NCBI GenBank assembly: GCA_039621445.1
Contig: CP154954.1
Span: 4,141,437-4,205,436 of the forward strand
Length of the DNA stretch: 64,000 nucleotides
Direction of reading: 5' to 3'
Source: Euglena gracilis
Taxonomy: Eukaryota; Euglenida; Euglenophyceae; Euglenales
In this document: in pieces, positions 10,500 to 20,959 of the stretch
How the letters are laid out: every line of letters begins with the position of its first letter
How positions within the stretch are numbered: the stretch's first letter is position 1
Notes under the pieces: generated by a model
Databases searched by the model: none
What the model was told of the DNA's origin: nothing
The model's input: only the letters and a program-made list of their open reading frames with translations
Program-made: the position numbers and the translations under genes

Positions 10500-11115
10500 T
10501 GACGTGTGCAATTGCACACACCAACCACCCACTTCTTGTTGTTGTCTTGTGTGGCTCTCCACAGGGGAGGAAAGGTCCTTTTGCCACCTGAGAGTGAGCA
10601 CCTCGCGGTGGCTGAGCGCGTGGAAGGCCCGGCACGCTGGAGGTGCAGTCAGGTAAAGCACCTACAGTTGACTCCAGAATTTTGCCATTTTCGGCCATTT
10701 TCGGCGATTTTTTCCTATAGGTGGGGGTAAAGTTACCTTTAAATCCCTGCATGCCAACAATGCATTTGATCAATCATGTAAACACATCCAAGCACGTTTG
10801 GTGCTCAGGGATTAAAAAGATTCAAAGAGTTTTTGTTACAATATGCAAATGCAAGGTTTTTGGGAATAGGCTTCTTTTTTCTGAGAGTAGATCAACTTCA
10901 ACCAGAATCCACCAAAGAAACTTTTTTTTTCATTTTCGGCCATTTTTACTGTAGGAGCTTGCTGGCGGTGCAGACCGGAGGGGGGAGCGTCCCGGCCAAG
11001 TGGCAGAGGCACAACGGCGGGAGGAAGAGACCGCCAGGGTGGGCCGGCAGCGCCGGCAAAGCATGGGACGCCAAAAGCGAACGGCTTAAACATTTTTATT
11101 TTAAAAAATGAAACA
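10500..11115. repeat. Dispersed repeat family R1, interrupted copy
   Basis: Homologous to the end of the 2.6-kb unit (2350-2640) and to 35985-36340 and 48535-48860; shared strings include CTGGAGGTGCAGTCAG and GGCGGTGCAGACCGGAGG. Uninterrupted copies read straight from GTGCAGTCAG into CGCTGGCGGTG. Here the two halves are separated by 302 bp (10653-10954). The stop-containing, frameshifted alignments between copies argue against a protein gene. Confidence 0.8.
10653..10954 (+). mobile_element. Intron-like insertion inside an R1 repeat
   Basis: The insert starts GTAAAGCACC directly after CAG. It ends in a pyrimidine-rich run and TTTTTACTGTAG. It is absent from at least four other copies of the same repeat. 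It therefore has a donor-like 5' end, a polypyrimidine tract and an AG 3' end, as expected of a spliceosomal intron or an introner-type element. A CATTTTCGGCCATTTT motif occurs in both the left part (10680-10720) and the right end (10925-10950). No open frame, no obvious target duplication and no long terminal inverted repeat are seen. A plain insertion with chance GT/AG ends is possible. Confidence 0.45.
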
Positions 11116-11760
11116 CAACAAAGGTTTGCTGGCGCCCCGACAGTTTTCACAGATCCCGGTGGGGGGCATTGGAAACTTTGGAAAAGCCTTCAAAACTCAG
11201 GTCAGATTTGGGGTGCCTTGGAGTGCCCAGACAGGCACCCCCCCCCCGGGTGGGGTCGTCACCCGACAATACAGCCTGATCTTGGTGTCGAAAAGCAAAA
11301 TGCGAGGTGAAAACCTGGGGGAGCTCCGGTGCTCCCCCATCCTCAGCTTCCATGGTCCCTTTCTGGAAAATGGCATCCCCACGCGTGGGCAAACCAGCTG
11401 CCCATCCCACCCTGGGGATGGAGGCGACCGAGGCAGAATGCGGCACACGTGCGGTGGCGAGTGAGGGGACGGCGCCTCGGGGCACCGCACTAGACTGGGG
11501 GGCGTCTGACTGTGTGGGCCCCATGGCGGACGGAGGAGAAGGGAAGACAAGCAGACATGTCAGACCAACTCAGGTGGGAAACAAAAGATCCAAATGCAAA
11601 TGCAATCAAAAAACAGGCGGAGAGTGAGGGTGACGGGGGGGGGTGGGAGAGGGTGGGAGAGGTCCCAGGGCGAAGGTGGGCTGGGGGATCTGTTTTGGAT
11701 GCAAATAAATGAAATTTGGCATGTACAAAAAAGTCGGTGAAGAGCGGGTGTTTTGAGGGC
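11116..11760. repeat. Duplicated segment, paralogous to 50.5-50.9 kb
   Basis: 11290-11560 aligns with 50530-50830; shared strings are CCTCAGCTTCCATGGTCCC, TTTCTGGAAAATGGC and CATCCCACCCTGGGGATGGA. With the next block it forms a colinear pair with 50.5-52.4 kb. The open frames here are GC-driven and not conserved between the copies. Confidence 0.75.
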
Positions 11761-12373
11761 GGGTGTTATTACCTTAACTTAGCTGAGAAAAAGACTCCAG
11801 CCAGCATCTTGGCAGCCGGACTTTGGGGTCCTCAAGAAAACACTTAATACTCACACACATTTTCATTTTCCCCGTCGGTTTGAAAGGCATCCATGGCGGC
11901 TCTGTTTGAATTACTGAGATTCTCTTTATATCGCTCTTTTGCTTGCAGTTATCTTTTGCATGGCCAGGCGGAAATGTTTGTTTCATATTCAGCTAACGAC
12001 AACCCGATAATTGGAACAAGAACAAAACAATCATTGCTGGAGTCATGGAAATTCGCCTGTGAAACCTCCTACCCGCGGCAGCTCATCAGCACATTTGATG
12101 GTTCAGGGAGGTCAAATTAAAGGCGGTCAGGGGCGATTCAGGCCAGAGTCCACCCTATGGCAGGCTGGGAAGGAGAGTCATTCAGCCAGTGGCACACTTC
12201 AGATTGCAAGAGGTGTGCCCCCCGAAGCAAACAATAACGTCAGCGGTATCGGTTACCATTTCAATGCTCAAATGCAGAGAGGTAGGTTGGTCATTGGGTG
12301 CGTAGGCGAGTGACTGCATTGTGCCAAAGAATCAGCAAAGCACCACCAAACGTTTTCTTGGGCCCAGGGGACC
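11761..12373. repeat. Repeat family R3, member 1
   Basis: Shares CCCGATAATTGGAAC, CACATTTGATGGTTCAGGGA, GGCAGGCTGGGA and TTGCAAGAGGTGTGCCCCCC with 51740-52440 and, in part, with 37490-37800. All three run in the same orientation. No coding frame is preserved in all copies. Confidence 0.78.
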
Positions 12374-13530
12374 TCACCCTGGGCCAGCAACAACCAGCTT
12401 CGGGGCTGCAAGATGAAGCAGGGCTCGACTTGCGCCACTTCAACACCTCAATGGTGGCAAGCTTGCCGCACGGTTTCCATGGAGCGACTCCCAAAAGGAA
12501 TGGGGAGAGACTTCTGCGGAAAAAAGGCTTCCGTTTCTTTTCTCTGAAGCACACCGCTTTGGTCTGGATTCCACTCACCCCGGCGCTTGCGCCCCCCCCC
12601 CCCCCCGGCGTGGGTAATGTGCCGATTCTGCGCACATGTCGTAGTTTTTGAACATGGTGAGGGGAGCTCCCCACCACCCCCAGGCGCTTACCCCCCATTC
12701 TCCTTACACCAATTTAGCATTTCAGCGCAACTGCAGAAGCCTGGGCTCGAAGCAGGGGATAGCGTGGGAAGCTGTACAATTAGGTGCCAGCGGGGCGATT
12801 GGTTGATGGACGCAGGCTGAATCAGTCAAACTTGCTACTTTCAAATTCTGAAAGCCAACCCCCTCTTTGTCCCAGAAATTCAGGAAGTCGTGCACAAAGA
12901 TATTGCAATACCCCCAAAATACCCCAAAAAACACGAAGCCCCTCAATGGAGTGCTCCAGAAGAAAGTTGAAAAAATTTCGGGTGGATACACCATTTTCAT
13001 CAGAGAACGTCCGTTTCCGAAAAAATGCACATTACTGAGGAAAATAGGAATACACAGCAAATCTTGCATGGGTCACCCAGGTAAGCTTGACTCCCCCCCC
13101 GAAACTTGTAAATTCTGTAAAATCCCACCCCCCTTGAGGGTCTTGAAATCCCACCAAAATACAAAGTTGCAGGAGCATAATAATGTTGGATGAATGATGC
13201 AGCCATTGGGGGACGCTACAGCACGTTGCATGGTTCCAAATCCAGCCCTGTGCCAATATTCCGATACCTTGTCCTGTCACGCAGTGACAATTTATGACCC
13301 ACCATCGTTGGTTGACCACTTTCCAATGAGGGAATGTGAAATGGTCTGGAATCCATAAAACACAGGTTAATTTTTATTTTATGTATTTCCCCCCCCCCCA
13401 AGCTGATTAGACACCAAAATGAAATCTGGAGAGTCCGAATTGGGTAAATTCTTTGGGCGCGGGTGTCTGGGCTTTTTCTATGCTATGAAAGCTGACAAAC
13501 TGGAAGGTTCGGACCCCCCCCTGTTCAGGG
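12374..13530. repeat. 1.15-kb duplicated segment, copy B
   Basis: Colinear with 7381-8550, with scattered substitutions and short indels, including length changes in C runs (12593-12606 versus 7602-7609) and a missing GGGTTGGAAAGG-type segment near 13240. The copies are about 5 kb apart in direct orientation, so the intervening DNA could have been duplicated or could be lost by recombination. Confidence 0.9.
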
Positions 13531-14420
13531 GTTCATAACGCATGGGGGGGGGGGGTAAGTGCCTCAAAACACAAACAGGGAGTCAAACAAGGGAAAAAAA
13601 AACAACAAATTTCACACTCTTGCAGTGCAGTTCAGTGGACACTGCACAGACAGCTGCAAACAAAGCACCTTCTGTCACCACAGGCAAAGACACGGCATCG
13701 TCAAAATGGTTGCAGTGCAACGAATGTGGTGCGAAGGAAAATATTGCCTTACTATAACATACAAACTAAGTAGGACGGAACAAAAAAATGATTATTGTAA
13801 AACTTGGTCAGATTGCAAAGGTTCAGGATCAGGGGCGGCGAATCGAGTGCCAATACCAAAGGAAAAAAAACAGCATGATGGGACGATTTGTAATGAAAAA
13901 TGAGGAACTGTAATAATTGGGTGGTCTGAAAAATCGCCACTGGAAAAGCTACCAACTGGACCCCTCTCTCCTGGGAGGTCCGAGGTGCGGGTCCCCCGAT
14001 CTCCCCCAACTGGCCCTCATGTCTTGCTGGGCTGTCTTTGGGCGCAGCACCGGAGGAAAATTTTTCGCTACTTTTGAAACCAGCCAAGGATGGGGGGTGG
14101 GGTCTGGCCACTCCCTCCCAACATCTGGGGGGTGGCACGCCACCCCCAGGAAGGTCTGGACCCTCCCACCACCTACTCAAAGCAGAAGGACTTCCCATCT
14201 ATCCCTGCTGGATCCACTAGCTAGCCATTTTGCAAGCCACCAGAAACCAAATTTGGCTTGGGCCCAGGGGGGTCCGCTTGCAGGTTGGTGGTGGTTTTGT
14301 TACAAGTGACCGGCTCGAAGCACCAGAATTTTTTTATTTGACCCCCCCAAAACTTGCTAAAATTGCCCGTTTTGCAATATTTGGAACTTTTTAATGGCAC
14401 TAGGCAAAGAACAAAATGAC
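13531..14420. repeat. Mosaic repeat block shared with 9.2-9.7 and 56.2-56.8 kb
   Basis: 13620-13860 matches 9190-9420 and 56260-56420. 13925-14000 (CCACTGGAAAAGCTACCAAC, CTCTCTCCTGGGAGGTCCG) matches 56575-56640. 14325-14400 is the reverse complement of 9550-9640. A hairpin-type CCTGTTCAGGGGTTCATAA motif sits near 13520. The frames seen at 13752-14309 overlap on both strands and are not supported. Confidence 0.65.
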
Positions 14421-15244
14421 CATTTCCACCTGGGGAGCACAGTGGTGCCTGCTCCTGGGCATCCTCTCGACTAAAATCCCTGTTTTCACCTCCGCGTCTT
14501 GGGGCACCCCATCACATCTTGTTCACAGTTTCGGTTTTTAGGGGTTGTATCATGTCATTTTCATAAAAGATGTCTGAAAGATGTCAATGTGCGCAATTGT
14601 GCACATTAACAAAGAAAAAAATCTCAAGTACGAGAGTTTTTGGGGTAGATTTTCGGTCAAAAAAACCGATTTTCCTTCGAAATACATCAAGAAAAACAAA
14701 AGAAAATGTCCACAGTCCAGAAATGACGCCCTCGAATGCCCTATCCAATGTTTTACTGAACCCAAACTCTTCGTGCAGCCCAAATTACAGCCATTTTCCG
14801 GCCAATTTTGCCTGTTTCTGGGGCCATCTTGGGCTGTTTTCGGGGCCGAAATATCGAGGTTTCAAAAATATCTTGGAAATGAAGCAAAATCAAAGGAAAT
14901 ATCCGGAGACCTAAATTGAAGCCATTGGAACGCTTTATCTAATGATATTTTGACTTCCCCATAAATCCCCACCTAGCGCGAGATATGACCAATTTACGGC
15001 CCAAAACAGCGTGGCAGGGTTCCTTCGTTTTCGGCCATTTCGGGGCTTAAAAAAAAAGCAGCGAGCAGAAAAATTCTTTTTTGCCCAGAACCATGTTTAT
15101 TGGCCAAAAAGCTGTTTTCCAGGGGTAAATGAACGCTTTTCGACCCGCCAGCTTCCCAGCATCTTGGGTCATTTCCGGGTCAAAAAAGTCGAATAAAACT
15201 CCGGGTCCAAAATGTCGAAAAGAATCGAAAAAAAATTGCCCAAA
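14421..15244. other. AT-rich unassigned stretch
   Basis: Non-repetitive at the level I can check, apart from recurring TTTTCGGCCATTTTCGG-like strings at 14800-15040 that resemble the ends of the 10.65-kb insert. Two overlapping open frames (14570-14914 and 14581-14919) are Lys/Asn/Ser-rich with no recognisable domain. No gene is called. Confidence 0.4.
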
Positions 15245-15470
15245 ACAATCTTTTTGGGCCTCCCGGACCCAGGCCACCCGGGCTGCCAGTCCGACCGCCG
15301 GGGTGCCAGCCGGGCCAAGCTGCCGGGGTGCCGTCCGGGCCGGGCCGGGCTGCCGGACGGGCCGGCCGCCGGGCTTCCAGGCCGGGAAAGCGGTGGGCTG
15401 CCAGGCCGGGCTACCGGCCGTGCCACCAGACCGGGCCGGGCCGCTGGGCCTGGCCACAAGCCTCAAACAT
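15245..15470. repeat. CpG-rich island of degenerate CCGGGCTGCC repeats
   Basis: A 225-bp block of very high GC in AT-rich surroundings, built of irregular GGGCTGCC, GGGCCGGGC and GGGGTGCC units. CpG remains frequent here. The Pro/Gly/Ala/Arg-rich open frames on both strands (for example 15129-15614) come from composition. It may be a degenerate GC minisatellite. Confidence 0.6.
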
Positions 15471-15659
15471 TTGCTGCAGCAATGGCAACGTCAGGCACGT
15501 AAGGGGCACAGCACTGCACAAAACCTGGTTAATACCCCGGGGTCCACAGACAAGTGGGGAACCCGGAACGGCGAAAACTTCAACTTCGACACATTTGAAC
15601 CACGCCATGATTGAAAGAAAGGCGGGGGGCAACCTTAGGGGGTTGCCGCCCTAACTTTG

Positions 15660-16260
15660 TACGTTTAGAAATTTGGTGGGCCTGGGGATGAGGTGCCCTT
15701 CGGCTTAAGCGGCTCCCTGCTTGGAATGCGAGAGACACCTCGTCAAACAAAGTACGGAGTGAATAGATATGGGTCATGGGTCACGGGTGAGGAGATGGGG
15801 TGTTTACGTCAGGCGTGGGCACGGCAACAGCAACCAGGGCACGGGGTCTTAGGCGGAGACCGAATGACAGCGGCAAGCCTCGCATCGCTACTGAGAGGGG
15901 GTCAATAAGACGACAATCAGAGCATGGGGCACCATTTGTTGCGATCCATAATTATCCGTAATTGTTTGGAATTGCAACAATGACTGCGCCAACTGGGGAG
16001 ATCCACCCAGAAATTGCTGCAACCAATGAAAACAGAAAGATTGGTCGTAATATCACTTCAGAAATGCCAACAACAAGGAAAATGTCACTGAAAAATGACC
16101 GAGTCAGCCAGAATCAGCCAGAAAGTAATGGCAGAAGTAACAAAGCAGCCAAAGAAAAAAAAAGATGCACAAAAGACTAAACCACGTCAAAAAAAATAGC
16201 CAAATGGCTGAATGACAATCACAAAAATGGCTGTGAGCGGCCTTTTTTCCAGCCGGAGGC
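15660..16260. repeat. Segmental duplication, block a, copy 1
   Basis: Colinear with 58350-58860. Shared strings include GGAATGCGAGAGACACCTCG (GGAATGCGAAGAGACACTTC there), AGCAACCAGGGCACGG, AGCCTCGCATCGCT and CACAAAAGACTAAACCACGTC. The same order continues in blocks b and c. The intervening foldback-like segment is not present in the 58-59 kb copy. Confidence 0.85.
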
Positions 16261-16332
16261 TGGACCCCCCCCCCCCCCGGGGTCCTTAAGAAATCACCTG
16301 TGTAGGAAACTGACTTTGGGGATGCCCACCCG

Positions 16333-17628
16333 GCAGTGCCGGCACTGCGTGTGGCACTGCGTGTGGCACTGCGTGTGGCACTGCGTGACACTGTGTGGCA
16401 CTGCGTGACACTGCGTGGCACTGCGGGCCCTTAAAACTAGTTTTTTGCATCATTGGAATTTTAGGGCCATCAAGGGCAATTGTGGTTGTTTTGCGCAACT
16501 TTTTGCCTTTTTGGGCCAATTTGCCACATCTGGCTAGAAATGTCGAGCAATGACCATAGAAATGCCTACATAGCGCTACATCATTGAAGGTGCTTGCATA
16601 CGGGTTAAATGGCAGGGGGGAGGGGGCAAAAACTGCACACGGGCAGGTCAAAAACTGCACTGCAAAAAACTGCAAAAAAAAACTGCAAAAAACTGCACAT
16701 CAACAAAAAACAATAAACAAACTGAAATGGTGTGCATATGCAAAACAACGTAAATTGTAATCACATGAGAACGCCCCAATTCACCTGACTTTTGCACAGC
16801 TTTGGAGCTGATGACAATAGAAAGCAATCAATCAAGGTACACTGTGCATGGGTTTTCATGCACTGAAACACACGTCATGTGTTTGGTTTGGATGCTGGTT
16901 CACATAAAATGCACATACCCATATGCAGAAAGTTTCCATGCTTTTAATTCTTGCATGGGATGTTCAGTTTTGGAACTTTTGGTCCATCACCTGGTGAACT
17001 TCACCCATGTCACGATGCAAAAAAATCTACAAAACTAAAAAAAAATCTACAACAACCACCACAAACTTTGAATACTGTCTTTAGGGGATTGCCGAATGGT
17101 CTGGGTATTTCTTGCAAATAAGAATGACTTCTTTGAAGCATTTGGCTTGTGTGATATTTGGCCAAAATGCTTGGGACAAGGACCAATCTTCTACAGGAGC
17201 TCGTGCTCCTTTGCGTCTCCACGAATCTCGCAAACAGTTGGGGGCAAGACAACTGGTGGGATTACTGTACACAACACAACTCATGAAGAGATTTCTTGAG
17301 AGAGACTTTTCCTTGAGAAACACCCTTCAAACAATATATCCAGTGTAACAAGGCGCAGAGCACCAAAAAATGAGCACCTCAGGTTTCCTCAAAAATGAAA
17401 TATAAAAAAACTGCAAAAAACTGCACGTGTGCAGATTTTTTTCAAAAAAAAAGCTGCAAAAAACTGCAAAAAAAAACTGCAAAACACTGCAAAAAATCAC
17501 AAAATGTGAAAACTGCAAAAAAAACTGCAAAAAATGCACGGTGCATGTTTTGCCCCTCCCTGTAAACGGCCCACAGTGCCACGCAGTGCCACGCGGTGCC
17601 GTGCAGTGCCGCAGTGCCGGCACTGCGG
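16333..17628. mobile_element. Foldback-like element with repeat-built inverted ends
   Basis: The left end begins with the palindrome GCAGTGCCGGCACTGC (16333-16348), followed by about 85 bp of tandem TGTGGCACTGCG units. The right end carries the reverse-complement units (GTGCCACGCAGTGCC) from about 17565 and ends in CCGCAGTGCCGGCACTGCGG (17609-17628). Long inverted ends made of short tandem repeats are typical of Foldback-class elements. Both flanks on the inside carry CTGCAAAAAACTGC-type A-rich repeats (16640-16700 and 17405-17540). No transposase frame and no clear target duplication are seen. A chance pairing of two simple repeats is the alternative. Confidence 0.4.
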
Positions 17629-17639
17629 GGTATATATGA

Positions 17640-18400
17640 AGCATATGTTACAGAATCAGAAGCCAGGCTCCTTGTCTTGTGGCTGAGGTTGAAGGTCAGC
17701 TATCACGAGGGGGGAGGTTCTACTACAACCTGGATGGGTTCGCAAAAGGGCTCCAAGGAAATGGTCCGCAGCGTGGTGTGCTCCTGCTCCATTTCACCGG
17801 TCTTCATTCTTGGAACATATATCAAATAAACACCGTGGTAAACGGAGTTATCTGGACTTCCATTCTTCTCCACTCTCCTCTGGACTGAAAATCCCTGGTA
17901 TTATAATTTCAGGGGGGACCTTTGTCCAATTATCAACTTTCAACATTCACAAATATCGCCTGTCGACTGTTCCTGTGTTCCATGAAAATACTTTTGTGTG
18001 CGAGGTATGCATATAAAAACGGTGAAATGAGGCGCTGGTTCGCTTGGGTTTATTCCAAATTAAAAACAGCGACAATCCGGGAAATTATTGCTTCAGGATG
18101 GCCTTTGTTTGGAAACGTGAGATGAACATTGCTGTGTGGCCCACCTCGTTCTGCAGCGTCTGGGCTGCTTGTGACAAAGGCTGACTGGCAACAACAGGGC
18201 AGGGCAAACGTTCCTCCCTCCCTCTCACCCAGCGGACTTCGCAATTACTCAGCTGCATCAGCATTCCACGGCGATGGACTGAATGGAAAAAAACGACCTG
18301 CTGCAGCAGCAAAGGCACAAATAAAGGTTCTGTTGACAGGCAACAGACAAGGATGGAAAATGGACGAAATCATTTTTTGTTCCTAACTCGGAACCAAATA
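17640..18400. repeat. Segmental duplication, block b, copy 1
   Basis: 17645-18130 aligns with 59427-59895 in the same orientation; shared strings are TACAGAATCAGAAGCCAGGC, GGATGGGTTCGCAAAAGGGC and CGCTGGTTCGCTTGGGTTTA. 18130-18300 resembles, in reverse complement, 61400-61480 (AATTGCGAAGTCCGCTGGGT). No gene is recognised. Confidence 0.82.
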
Positions 18401-19310
18401 ACAAGCAAACTATATATTGGGAGAATTGGGAGCTGTGAGTTGCAAAATGACATGCCCTAGGAATATTTGGTTGATTCGTGTCAGAGGATGACAAAAATGG
18501 AATACAAAATGTAATGCAATGTACATAACAACCAATATCTGCCTCTCCAGAATCGCTAATATCTGCTCTCTCTCTTGAATAAAAATCAGGGTTTTTCTTG
18601 AAAGACCGGGGGGGGGGTCCCGGTTCCCCCAGCCAGGGATACCAGCACAAGGATCCGCCCCCACCACTCTGGGGAGAGACAGGTCTGGGGACCCACTTTT
18701 GGGAGGTAATTTGGAGGGTAAAAAAAAGTCGGTGCCTCGTGCCAAAAATAGCCAAAACCCCGCCTCCAGCAGGGGACCCCAAGAGTCTTGTGGGTGCCCC
18801 CTAAGAGGTGGGGGGGAAGGGCGCACAGGAAGACTGGTGGGGATGGTCGGCCAAAAAGGGGGTCGACCCTCCACCCATCCAAGCCCGCAAAGCAAATTCC
18901 GATCTAAAAACCGGCAAGCCCACTGCCAGCCCCAGTAATATGGCCTGGCTGGGGGGTGGGGGGTCAACCACTCCGCACACCACCCATCACACATCACCCA
19001 TTGGGTTTTGAAGGTTCCCGAAATCCCTGGGTAGACACTCCAACCCTGCCCCTTCCTCTCATTCTTTGTGTTTCGCATTATTTGGGTGCCTACCTGTCTG
19101 TCTATCTCAGCAACATACTTGCAACACACTTGCTATGCTGGAGCAACCAGTTCCAATGGAACAACCCCAGATTCATCCGTATTATTTCAGAGAGATTTTT
19201 GATGTGTGTATGTGAGTTGCCCCTTCTAAATATCCTTCCAAAAAGAGTTGTGGTTTCTTCACATCTCGCTGAGGTTGTCCATTTTTCTGGTGTTCAAGTT
19301 CAATAAAAAA
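18401..19310. repeat. Rearranged cassette, copy 1 (blocks Z, Y, X)
   Basis: 18726-18800 (block Z) is the reverse complement of 55741-55815. 18838-18955 (block Y, containing GGGATGGTCGGCC and CACCCATCCAAG) is in direct orientation to 55638-55740. 18985-19180 (block X) is again the reverse complement of 55420-55590. So Y is inverted relative to its flanks between the two copies. 18401-18600 is otherwise unassigned. Open frames such as 18410-19129 on the minus strand span these blocks and are not conserved. Confidence 0.75.
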
Positions 19311-19640
19311 ATATATAAAGAATCAGAATCAGAAATCAAAAAGAGAATGGGGTGAGTTGAGAAAGGGTGACGGAAAATGAAAACATCTGGAAAAGAGAAG
19401 CAGCACATATGAACTTGTAGCAGGAGGTGTAAACTAAAAAGAATGCGGCAAACATGGCCCGCACAGTGGCTATATGGCTGTGATGTGGGAGTGAGAACAT
19501 GGGAATGGCCGACAGTGGAATGGCCATTAAAGGCCAAAGACTAAAGGCCAAAGCCACATTGGACACAACAGCCCTTTCCAGCAGTGGGTGGGTGGCTGGG
19601 TGCCAAACTGACTTGAAATGCCACGACGACATATTTTTTA
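19311..19640. repeat. Segmental duplication, block c, copy 1
   Basis: Matches 59940-60250 in direct orientation and 54990-55260 in reverse complement. Shared strings include AAAGAGAAGCAGCACATATG, GCAAACATGGCCCGCAC and GTGGGTGGCTGGGTGCCAAA. Three copies in two orientations make it a mobile or repeatedly copied family. Confidence 0.85.
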
Positions 19641-19699
19641 CTGACTTGGGTGGTTGGGTGGTGTAATTCGCACATAGACTTCTTTTGGTTGGTGTGGGT

Positions 19700-19701
<2 letters not shown>

Positions 19702-19734
<33 letters not shown>
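19702..19734. repeat. (CA)n microsatellite
   Basis: About 16 uninterrupted CA units. His-Thr or Cys-Val frames across it are artefacts. Confidence 0.97.
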
Positions 19735-19738
<4 letters not shown>

Positions 19739-19894
19739 TCTGGAATTTGATTTCTTCGACAGCATCCAAGACAGATCCAAGCGAATTCTCTTCTTTGGGG
19801 GCTGTCAATCCTGCTATGACCGATTTCTTGTTATTTTTCAAGCTTTTTTTATTTGTGGATGGCACAAAATCGCTGGCACGCACGGCAGGTTTGG

Positions 19895-20009
<115 letters not shown>

Positions 20010-20559
20010 CCAACACCCGTCTTATCTCCTACCTCCAATCGTTTTCATGTCGGTTTGCATAAACCGTCAAAATGCTTTAAAAAAATAGACGGACGTTTGC
20101 AACTGTTCTTCGTCGCACATTGCACATTGTTCCCATTCACAAACCTAAAACAATTTGACCAGCTGAAAACAAAAAAAGGCAGCTTTTAACTTTTTATGAG
20201 GCAAAAAAAGATCTTCTCCAACAACTTCAGGTGAAGAGATGGATTGCGGTACACTGAACACGTGCATATTTGCATACGCCAACCATTTGTGGATTTGTGC
20301 AAAATGGTCAGTTTGTGCATTGGCACACACCGACTACCTGAATATTTTTGCCAAATGGTCGATGTTTGCATTTGCATACATCGACCACTTGTGTACTTTT
20401 TACTTGCAAAAACACACAAATGGTCGATGTGCCCAAATTTTAGCATACAATATTGCGGAGGTGTGTTTTTCATATCACAATCATAATATACTCCAGCTGC
20501 ACATCACATCGTCCAAATCATATGAAACCATCGTCATGAAACCTGTGTGCAGCACCTGA
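20010..20559. other. AT-rich spacer with scattered AATGGTCGATGT motifs
   Basis: The motif AAATGGTCGATGT occurs at about 20353 and 20417, and its reverse complement (CATCGACCA) at about 20378; related AATGGTCAGTTTGTGC is at 20302. These form a loose series of direct and inverted 12-mers about 40-60 bp apart. No coding signal is seen. Confidence 0.45.
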
Positions 20560-20900
20560 CAACCTGCAATTACCCCCCCTCCCCTAGTTGTATGACCGGG
20601 TTCCTGCAACCTGTGACCAGGGGGGGTGGTCATAACGCCCCCATAACCTGCAACCTGTGACCAGGGGGTGGTCGTAAATGAGATGGCGGCCATAGGTAAG
20701 GTGGTGTTAAATTTTTCGCAACCTGCAACCTGTGACCGGGGGGTGGTCGTAAATGAGGGGTGGCCAATTTTTGGGCAAAATTTTTCGTCCCGGCGCTTCA
20801 CGCCAGGACCAAAAATTTGGTCAAACCTCCGAAAAGGTGTCCTCTGACCGGGGGGGTGGTCATTGGACATAGGGGGGTCGTTGGACATAAGGGGGGGTAA
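20560..20900. repeat. Tandem CCTGCAACCTGTGACC repeat, copy 1
   Basis: Four to five degenerate units of about 55-70 bp, each with CCTGCAACCTGTGACC, a G run and GGTGGTCGTAAATGAG. The same array is at 29535-29740, where the first units are near-identical (GACCGGGTTCCTGCAACC). The G runs follow the motif each time. Confidence 0.8.
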
Positions 20901-20959
20901 AAAAAGAAACCAGTCAATAATACCCCCGGGCCCGGGGGGTCGGTCACTCTGGACCTAAA

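Noticed and set aside
15129-15614. 161-codon collagen-like or Pro/Gly-rich protein
   Set aside because: Composition effect of the CpG-dense repeat; the opposite strand is also open.
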